NCBI GenBank assembly: GCA_046542305.1
Contig: JBKHBQ010000146.1
Span: forward strand, 1 to 9,687
Reading direction: 5' to 3'
DNA length: 9,687 nt
DNA from: JBKHBQ01 sp046542305
GTDB taxonomy: Bacteria; Bacteroidota; Bacteroidia; Bacteroidales; 4484-276
In this document: piece after piece, positions 1 to 5,028 of the stretch
How positions within the stretch are numbered: the first letter of the stretch is position 1
Layout: each line of letters begins with the position of its first letter
Position numbers and translations under genes: made by a program
The notes under the pieces: model-generated
The model's input: the letters and a program-made list of their open reading frames with translations, nothing else
What the model was told of the DNA's origin: nothing
Databases searched by the model: none

Positions 1-40
1 GTGGCGCCGCATCATCTGCTATGGAGTAATTCAGCCGCAT
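1..40 (-). CDS. possible start of a downstream gene, partial (runs off the window)
   Basis: A minus-strand ATG at 38-40 opens a frame of 13 codons (MRLNYSIADDAAP) that reaches the window edge without a stop. It lies 52 bases after the stop of the DUF1858-DUF2249 gene and in the same direction, so it could be the next gene of that unit. No Shine-Dalgarno sequence precedes it, which is normal in Bacteroidota and so does not help. Thirteen codons are too few to name a family. A chance open frame is equally possible. Confidence 0.3.
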   Translation of the reverse strand, partial: MRLNYSIADDAAP

Positions 41-92
41 GGTTCAGGAGATTCGCGCGAGATGAGGATGAGACGGATGCGGATTTGATTGC

Positions 93-611
93 TTATCCCG
101 CAAAATACACCCAATATGTTTCCGGTCCTTTTTGCTTGATCCAGTGCTGATAATCCAGGCTGATGGACTTATCGATGAGCGGCGCGGGAATAAACGGCGC
201 GATCACCTTGAGAATTTCACCCGCTTTAAGCTTTTTAATGGCCGGAAGTACCTGATGCACCGGTTGCTCACCGGCATCGAGCATCTCGCTGATGTTGATG
301 GTTTCCACAATTTTCTCCTCGCTGAACCAGGCAGGTTGTTCCGTATTGTAATTTCCACCTTCTCCTTCCATATCGCCGGCGGCTGACTGCCCAGCCTCAG
401 TCCTCAGCCGGTTTACCAGATCTTCCACCTTCAATCCGCCGATGACGGCTGCCTGGCTTAATGTGGTGATTTTGGTCACGGTCTTTCGCAGCACCGGGTT
501 TTTCAGTTTTTTAAACTGGGGTGCCATCGCGATCAGGGTTTCCTCCAGTTGGGGATAGGCTTCCAGCAGGTCGTATATCTTTGTCTTTGGCGTGATGATA
601 AGCTTTTCCAT
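93..611 (-). CDS. DUF1858-DUF2249 domain protein (172 aa)
   Basis: The start is placed at the ATG at 609-611, giving MEKLIITPKTKIYDLL. The open frame extends further upstream to 725, but that extension lies inside the DUF438 gene and looks like its shadow. Residues about 1-70 match DUF1858: a short amino end with a YPQLEETL helix, the segment PQFKKLKNPVLRKTV, and a later VIGGLKVEDLVNRL helix. Residues about 100-170 match DUF2249: an ISEMLDAGEQPVHQVLPAIKKL-type start, then IAPFIPAPLID, ending WIKQKGPETYWVYF. A polar, glycine/glutamate-rich linker (about 74-98) joins them. Both domains are small and of unknown biochemical role. DUF1858 is usually compared with the N-terminal domain of ScdA/RIC-type iron-centre repair proteins, and DUF2249 with redox-associated small proteins. 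Only 4 bases separate it from the upstream DUF438/hemerythrin gene, so the two are almost certainly co-transcribed and act in one process. Domain calls are firm; function is inferred. Confidence 0.9.
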   Translation of the reverse strand: MEKLIITPKTKIYDLLEAYPQLEETLIAMAPQFKKLKNPVLRKTVTKITTLSQAAVIGGLKVEDLVNRLRTEAGQSAAGDMEGEGGNYNTEQPAWFSEEKIVETINISEMLDAGEQPVHQVLPAIKKLKAGEILKVIAPFIPAPLIDKSISLDYQHWIKQKGPETYWVYFAG

Positions 612-615
612 GGCA

Positions 616-1857
616 TTATTCGTTTTCGTCGGTATATGACAGAATGCGTTTTTCGCCTTCCAGGACCCGGTTTTCGGTGAGATCCTGCGACACTTCCAGC
701 GTTCCCAGATATTCCCCACGTTCATCGCGCAAAGCGAAATATTCTATTTTGATGAATTTACCTTTCATCTGAATCCAGAAAGGCGCATGCGAAGCCTTTC
801 CTGATTTGAAATCCTCAAGGATTTTCTCTACAATATGTGCGCTTCCGGGAGGATGGCACAGGCGCACGTCGCGGTTGATGATCGACCGGCTGCGTGCAAA
901 GATGCGCTCCTTTCCCTGGGTAAAGTATTTCACCTTGTCGTTTTTATCCACAAAAGTCATATCGAAGGGCACCGAGTTGAGGATAGCCAGGATTTCGCCC
1001 GCCGTAAAACTACCCGAAGGCAACTGGATGCTGCCGTCGGTGGTAAGGCCGGTTTCTTCCTTTTCCTCTGCCAGCCCTTCGGGTTTCCACTCCACCTGCG
1101 GATCGTAAAGCGTAAATCCGAACTCGAGGGTTTGTTTGTGGATTTTCCACCAGTCTTCGGTGGTAAGCACATCCATGCTCATGGGAAAGAGGATTTCCTC
1201 CTCCTTCTGCGTCATATCCACCAATGCCTGCAGGGCGGGATAAAAAACCAGATCGAGTGCTTCGGCCAAATCCTCCTTTTTCAGTTCCGGATTCTTGAGT
1301 ATTTCGATACAGCCTTTCAATTGGTCCCTGATTTCATCGTGCTTTCCCCACATCACCTTGGGCGGACCGGTAATGCCGTTTTGTTCGAGATAAGGAAACA
1401 GCAGGTACTCTTTTCGCTGATAGTGTTTATCCACATCCATCAGCTCGTTGAAATGCCCCTGCAAGGTCAGCACATACTCGCGGAATGCTTCATGCCCCAC
1501 CTCGCCGAGGCCGTTTAACAGTTTTTTTACCCTTCCTGCAACATTTCTCAGCTCGATATTTTCCTTTTGAAACACATCCACCGGATGCCCTTCGGGAATG
1601 GCTTTGGCCTGGCTTAAATCCACATTGCCCTCCAGCACGGCGCCATGAACATCACACAGCCTCAGCACCTCCGACTCAGGCAGGCCTTCCTGTATCAACT
1701 CCTGCTCTACCTCCACCACTTCTCCGTAAGGGATGTTTCGCAGCGAATCCATAAGCTGTTGGCGCACACTTTCTGCAGATGCGCCTTCGTGCAATTTCAG
1801 AATCAGTTCCTTGAGGCGTTGTTTACGGAATTGGGAATTGTTTATCAGTTCACTCAT
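616..1857 (-). CDS. DUF438 / hemerythrin-like / PAS domain protein (413 aa)
   Basis: This is a three-domain cytoplasmic protein with no signal peptide or membrane segment. Residues about 10-85 are DUF438, with the typical LCDVHGAVLEG at 67-77. Residues about 90-245 are a hemerythrin HHE domain: HPVDVF at 91, HYQRKE at 145-150, WGKHDEIR at 170-177 and KEEEILFP at 218-225 supply the histidine and glutamate ligands expected for a diiron site. Residues about 285-400 are a PAS-like domain with the diagnostic VRLCHPPGSAHIVEKI segment at 331-346. Length and domain order agree with the common DUF438-HHE-PAS family. Members are thought to sense or bind O2, NO or a redox state, but no reaction is established. 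The next gene starts 4 bases after its stop. Upstream lie an FNR/CRP-like inverted repeat and a TTAGG tandem repeat, so redox-responsive transcription is plausible. The start ATG has no Shine-Dalgarno sequence. Confidence 0.93.
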   Translation of the reverse strand: MSELINNSQFRKQRLKELILKLHEGASAESVRQQLMDSLRNIPYGEVVEVEQELIQEGLPESEVLRLCDVHGAVLEGNVDLSQAKAIPEGHPVDVFQKENIELRNVAGRVKKLLNGLGEVGHEAFREYVLTLQGHFNELMDVDKHYQRKEYLLFPYLEQNGITGPPKVMWGKHDEIRDQLKGCIEILKNPELKKEDLAEALDLVFYPALQALVDMTQKEEEILFPMSMDVLTTEDWWKIHKQTLEFGFTLYDPQVEWKPEGLAEEKEETGLTTDGSIQLPSGSFTAGEILAILNSVPFDMTFVDKNDKVKYFTQGKERIFARSRSIINRDVRLCHPPGSAHIVEKILEDFKSGKASHAPFWIQMKGKFIKIEYFALRDERGEYLGTLEVSQDLTENRVLEGEKRILSYTDENE

Positions 1858-1863
1858 AATCGT

Positions 1864-1877
1864 TTAGGTTAGGTTAG
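1864..1877. repeat. short TTAGG pentamer tandem repeat in the 5' leader of the DUF438 gene
   Basis: On the plus strand, TTAGG occurs at 1864-1868 and 1869-1873, followed by a partial TTAG at 1874-1877. Seen from the gene it reads CTAACCTAACCTAA. It ends 7 bases upstream of the DUF438 start codon and its last unit overlaps the inverted repeat next to it. It could be a slippage-prone leader or chance. Confidence 0.55.
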
Positions 1878-1889
1878 CAATCATGTTAA
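1874..1889. promoter_or_regulatory. FNR/CRP-like inverted repeat upstream of the DUF438 operon
   Basis: TTAGCAATCATGTTAA fits the symmetrical pattern TTAnCA-N4-TGnTAA: five matching positions in each arm and a 4-base centre. This is the geometry of operators bound by FNR/CRP-family dimers, although the half-site is not the canonical enterobacterial TTGAT. It lies 17-32 bases upstream of the DUF438 start codon, close to or downstream of where transcription would begin, which would favour repression. That an oxygen- or NO-responsive regulator of this family controls a hemerythrin gene is inference from position and family only. Confidence 0.4.
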
Positions 1890-1975
1890 TCTGGTCCGGC
1901 ATAATGCAATACGAAAGCAATTTCGGCAAACCGGCCGGCCAATGAAAGATTAACAATTGTAAGCGGAATGTGTTG

Positions 1976-2008
1976 AAAAAGCCGGAAGGTAAGCTATTCC
2001 CTTCCGGC
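1976..2008 (-). terminator. rho-independent terminator, minus strand
   Basis: A perfect 9-bp stem (GCCGGAAGG at 1981-1989 paired with CCTTCCGGC at 2000-2008) encloses a 10-base loop. Read on the minus strand it is followed at once by five U residues (1980 down to 1976). It would end transcription coming from the GNAT gene or from the gene remnant at 2046-2232, and it separates them from the DUF438 operon promoter. Confidence 0.85.
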
Positions 2009-2045
2009 CTGATATCATAGTGAATGATTACCTGATCATATTTAC

Positions 2046-2232
2046 CTACTGCACAACCAGCCTGAGCATTTGAACATTGTTGTTGCAGGTAAGCCTTGCG
2101 ACAAACTGCCCGTTGGAATATTCGTATGCAGGCCCGCGGTACGTCTGCCGGTGGAACGCTTTTCAGTCCATCCACCGTAAAATCTGTTACTGGCGGAAAA
2201 TCACCTGGTTTCGATTGCAGATGAACGAACTC
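2046..2232 (-). pseudogene. remnant of a T9SS-sorted protein, C-terminal tail only, frameshifted
   Basis: The minus-strand frame ending at the TAG at 2046-2048 reads YEYSNGQFVARLTCNNNVQM followed by LRLVVQ-stop. The spacing of a G-x-F/Y-x-x-R-L strand, a turn, and a basic-hydrophobic LRLVVQ end is that of type A T9SS sorting tails, such as the one on the propeller gene at 5029. This frame is closed upstream by a TGA at 2163-2165. A different minus-strand frame is open from 2232 and reads through DFPPVTDFTVDGLKSVPPADVPR, so one frameshift near 2125-2140 could join the two into about 60 residues. No start codon, signal peptide or body domain is present; the GNAT stop codon lies 43 bases upstream. 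A terminator sits 37 bases after the stop, where a real gene end would have it. I read it as the decayed 3' end of a deleted gene. The resemblance to a sorting tail is by eye. Confidence 0.5.
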
Positions 2233-2275
2233 TCAGGCCAGCGCCATGCCTTAAACTAACTTTACGAATCCGCGA

Positions 2276-3145
2276 TTACCCCAGCTCGAAAGTTGTTATA
2301 CCGAAAATCCTGTGCAACGGCATTTCCGGTGGCGGACCATAGTACATCCTTGCGCATTCGAATGTGTATCGGGCGTTATACTTCTTTACCAGTTTCACTG
2401 CGGCATCATTGATGACGGGAATGTCGAGGTATACCATTTCACCGGGCACGGCCGACAGGCATGCAGTATACAAACCCTCAGCTATATGTGCATCATCGGC
2501 AAAGAGCGGCCCGATCTTGTAACCCTCCCCTGCCCTGCGCATCAGGGCAAAACCTTTCAGCCGGCCATTGTCAACATATTTCAGCGCCCGGCTCAGTGGC
2601 ATCGCCAGCCATGGTTTCAGAAATTGCGGTCGGGGGAAACCGAAACAGGCCGTATCATATTCTGACACTTCATTGAAATCCCCCGGTTCAATCAGGGATA
2701 TGTGCGGATCAGGGGCAAATTTTTCTCCTTTCCTTGCATAGCGTTCATCGCGGAAAGCAAGCTGAAATCCACCCCTGTTATAAAACGGCTGCATATCCAC
2801 CACGCCATCCATACCAATGGGGGCGCCGGGCTTAAGCCGCGCAATCAGCAGATCCCTTCGCTGCATCCACAACCGCCGGCCAATGCCTTTCGACCGCAAT
2901 TCAGGCTTCACGATAAAAAAACCCATAAACCCGAAACTGCCGCCATACGATACCACCGAGCCTCCCGCAATCAGCTCTCCCTGGTGGTAATACCCGTAAT
3001 AACCATCGGGATCGGTTTGCCAGAATACATTAGCATCGTATGGCCCGGGATTCCAGCCCTCGGAAGCAGCCCACCGGATAAGCTGTTGCAAACCGCTTTT
3101 ATCGAGCTTTTCAAATTTCAGATTTTCAGGATCAGGTGTCATCAC
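2276..3145 (-). CDS. two-domain GNAT family N-acetyltransferase (289 aa)
   Basis: Residues about 8-135 form a GNAT acyl-CoA transferase domain: the beta strand GGSFGFMGFFIVKPELRSKG leads into the acetyl-CoA-binding loop R-S-K-G-I-G at 84-89, followed by the helix RRLWMQRRDLL and later FYNRGGFQL at 121-129. Residues about 150-285 form a second, GNAT-like C-terminal domain of the YitH/Acetyltransf_18 type, with CFGFPRPQFLKPWL, a KGFALMRR strand, YKIGPLFADD and the VYLDIPVINDAAVKL segment. The protein is cytoplasmic and would acetylate an amine substrate that cannot be predicted. Two adjacent ATGs (3143-3145 and 3140-3142) make the start uncertain by one residue. It is transcribed divergently from the GAF-nucleotidyltransferase gene across 150 bases. 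Downstream are only the gene remnant and the terminator at 1976-2008, so it is probably monocistronic. Confidence 0.9.
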   Translation of the reverse strand: MMTPDPENLKFEKLDKSGLQQLIRWAASEGWNPGPYDANVFWQTDPDGYYGYYHQGELIAGGSVVSYGGSFGFMGFFIVKPELRSKGIGRRLWMQRRDLLIARLKPGAPIGMDGVVDMQPFYNRGGFQLAFRDERYARKGEKFAPDPHISLIEPGDFNEVSEYDTACFGFPRPQFLKPWLAMPLSRALKYVDNGRLKGFALMRRAGEGYKIGPLFADDAHIAEGLYTACLSAVPGEMVYLDIPVINDAAVKLVKKYNARYTFECARMYYGPPPEMPLHRIFGITTFELG

Positions 3146-3256
3146 TTTGGATTTTTATCGCAAGAAACAAAATTTCCCTAACAATATCGCAAAATAAACT
3201 GAAGAATGGCAAATACCTGAGGGATTCCTTAAAAAACCTCAACGGGATATTTTAAT

Positions 3257-3264
3257 TACCTTTG
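3257..3264 (+). promoter_or_regulatory. probable Bacteroidota -7 promoter element (TACCTTTG)
   Basis: TACCTTTG matches the TAnnTTTG -7 consensus of the Bacteroidota primary sigma factor exactly. It lies 31 bases before the ATG at 3296, implying a short leader. I find no TTTG -33 element at the usual 19-21 base spacing, so the call rests on the -7 box and its position. Confidence 0.5.
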
Positions 3265-3295
3265 AGTCGTTGAAAAACAAGCAATCCACGAAAAA

Positions 3296-4165
3296 ATGAT
3301 TTTAGACAAATCCGGCACAAACGAAACCATCGCACGGCTCCGCGAGCGCGAGAAGGAAATGAAATGCCTCTACAAGGTGCACGACATTATCCGGAGCAAC
3401 CTGCCCGTCGATAAATTCCTGATGCAGATCGTCAAGCATATCTGGGGCGGATGGCAGTACCCGATGATCACACGTGTAAAAATCACCTTTGAGGGAAAGG
3501 TATTCAGGGAACCCGGCTGGGACGAAACCAAATGGATGCAGTCGGCCGACATTGTGGTGGACGACAAACTGCTGGGAAAAATAGAAGTGTTTTACACCGA
3601 GTCGAGAAAACTGATCACCGACAGCCCGTTTTTACCTGAGGAACAAAAGCTGCTGAACACCATTGCTGCCAACATCAGCAACTATATTTTCAACAAGCGG
3701 CTTAAGGAAAGCCTGAAGGCCCTTGAAAACAGCGAAAAGGAAGTTCCGGTAAGGCAGGAGCATGTTGCGGAACTGTTGGCGTTACAATCGGATGTACACT
3801 GGCTGTGGCGTCAGGAAATGGTGCAAAAGATCGCCGAAAAGCTGGATATGAAAAAGATGGGCGTAAAGGCATTTTACCTGATCGGGAGCGTAAAGAACGC
3901 CTGCTGCGGGCCTGCCAGCGACATCGACCTGCTCGTTCACTTCGACGGGGATCAACGGCAGCGCGAACTGCTGACAACCTGGATGCAGGGATGGAGCTAC
4001 GCCCTGTCGGAGATGAATTTTAACCGCACCGGCTATAAAACCGACGGGCTTATCGACCTGCACATCATCACCGATGAGGATATTCAAAAGAAAGACAGCT
4101 TTGCCAGCATGATCGGCGCCGTAACCGACAGGGCCAAACTCATAAAAGAACGCGCGGATGACTAA
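3296..4165 (+). CDS. GAF-nucleotidyltransferase fusion protein (289 aa)
   Basis: Residues about 10-25 are a charged, probably helical lead-in. Residues about 22-135 are a GAF sensor of the type seen in signalling kinases: EKEMKCLYKVHDIIRSNLPV, HIWGGWQYPMITRVKI, TKWMQSADIVVDD, GKIEVFYTE and FLPEEQKLLNTIAANIS. After a linker (about 136-165), residues about 168-285 are a Pol-beta-fold nucleotidyltransferase. It has Gly197-Ser198, then Ser208-Asp209-Ile-Asp211, with Asp254 in LIDLHII as the third acidic residue, so the catalytic carboxylates appear complete. From memory, very similar nucleotidyltransferase modules (GS-K-N-A...GP-SDIDLL...TGYKTDGLIDLHIITDEDI) occur at the end of some PEP/pyruvate-binding proteins. 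The substrate is unknown; nucleotide transfer to a protein, tRNA or small molecule is possible. Its last 8 bases overlap the phosphoesterase gene, so the products are made together. No HEPN partner or antibiotic-modifying features are seen. Confidence 0.88.
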   Translation: MILDKSGTNETIARLREREKEMKCLYKVHDIIRSNLPVDKFLMQIVKHIWGGWQYPMITRVKITFEGKVFREPGWDETKWMQSADIVVDDKLLGKIEVFYTESRKLITDSPFLPEEQKLLNTIAANISNYIFNKRLKESLKALENSEKEVPVRQEHVAELLALQSDVHWLWRQEMVQKIAEKLDMKKMGVKAFYLIGSVKNACCGPASDIDLLVHFDGDQRQRELLTTWMQGWSYALSEMNFNRTGYKTDGLIDLHIITDEDIQKKDSFASMIGAVTDRAKLIKERADD

Positions 4166-5006
4166 ATGCTTTTTTGTTTCGGATTTGCACGGCCATACCG
4201 GCAGGTATCGAAAATTGTTCGCACTGATGCAGGAGGAAAAACCTGAGGCCGTTTTTTTCGGTGGCGACCTGCTGCCTCATGCCATGAAATCCACTGCTGA
4301 GTACACGGATTTCGCCACGGATTTTTTCTTCCCGGAACTTCAACGCGTAAAGGAAAAACTTCAGGAGGCGTATCCTGAAATATTCCTGATCCCGGGCAAC
4401 GACGACCCGGCCATCGAAGCTGGTAAATTTATCGAAGCTGCTGAAACCGGGATCTTTCATTACATCAACAACCGAAAAATCAGTCTCAGGGGCTATACGG
4501 TGTTTGGCTACTGCTATATCCCTCCTACCCCGTTTACGCTAAAGGACTGGGAAAAATACGATGTATCGCGGTATGTCGATCCGGGGTGCACTCATCCCAC
4601 AGAAGGGTACCGCTCGGTGGAGCCGCAGGGAAATCCCGAATTCGAAACCATCAAAAAAGATCTCGATGTCTTAACGGAAGGGGAAGATCTTTCGGGTGCG
4701 ATATTTCTGTTCCATTCGCCGCCCTACAACACCCACCTCGACCGCGCCGCCCTCGACGGCAAAACTGTGGATTACGTGCCCCTGGATGTGCATGTGGGCA
4801 GCATTGCCATCAAACGGCTTATCGACGAACGGCAGCCGCACCTCACCCTTCACGGACACATCCACGAATCCACACGAATTACCGGCCACTGGAAACAGCA
4901 ATTTCAGAATACCTGTTCCTTTAATGCCGCCCACGACGGACCGGAGTTGTCTGTGATAGTTTTCGGCCTGGAAAGCCCCGGCGATAGTGAACGAAGGCTT
5001 TTATAA
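4158..5006 (+). CDS. calcineurin-like metallophosphoesterase (282 aa)
   Basis: The binuclear-metal motifs appear in order: SDLHG at 8-12 (Asp9, His11), GGDLL at 35-39 (Asp37), GNDD at 80-83 (the GNH/D position, with Asn81), FHSPP at 185-189 (His186) and LHGHIHE at 231-237 (His234, His236). All metal ligands of the family seem present, so it should hydrolyse a phosphomono- or phosphodiester. There is no signal peptide, so it acts in the cytoplasm. The segment between motifs III and IV (about 110-165) is long, includes YIPPTPFTLKDWEKYDVSRY, and probably shapes substrate choice. The ATG at 4158-4160 sits inside the upstream gene and the overlap is ATGACTAA, a stop-restart arrangement typical of translational coupling. 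The substrate cannot be predicted. The pairing suggests it either removes or processes what the nucleotidyltransferase makes. Confidence 0.93.
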   Translation: MTKCFFVSDLHGHTGRYRKLFALMQEEKPEAVFFGGDLLPHAMKSTAEYTDFATDFFFPELQRVKEKLQEAYPEIFLIPGNDDPAIEAGKFIEAAETGIFHYINNRKISLRGYTVFGYCYIPPTPFTLKDWEKYDVSRYVDPGCTHPTEGYRSVEPQGNPEFETIKKDLDVLTEGEDLSGAIFLFHSPPYNTHLDRAALDGKTVDYVPLDVHVGSIAIKRLIDERQPHLTLHGHIHESTRITGHWKQQFQNTCSFNAAHDGPELSVIVFGLESPGDSERRLL

Positions 5007-5028
5007 AAAGCGATGCCTGCTGCGGACG

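Noticed and set aside
1..150. Plus-strand frame 1 open from the window edge (starts GTG) to a TGA at 148-150
   Set aside because: It runs antisense into the DUF1858-DUF2249 gene and has no recognisable sequence, so it is probably a chance frame.
612..725. Upstream extension of the DUF1858-DUF2249 frame to an ATG at 725
   Set aside because: The extra 38 residues overlap the DUF438 coding end and are rich in W, R, K and P without domain similarity. The ATG at 611 begins the recognisable DUF1858 sequence.
835..1518. 227-codon plus-strand open frame opposite the DUF438 gene
   Set aside because: It is antisense to a well-supported multi-domain gene and its translation shows no domain pattern.
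1931..1940. GC-rich self-complementary run CCGGCCGGCC
   Set aside because: It is short, has no loop and no second copy. It is probably chance in a region without other support.
1864..2175. 103-codon minus-strand open frame
   Set aside because: It runs across the terminator hairpin and into the operator region. Its only family-like part is explained by the T9SS-tail remnant in another frame.
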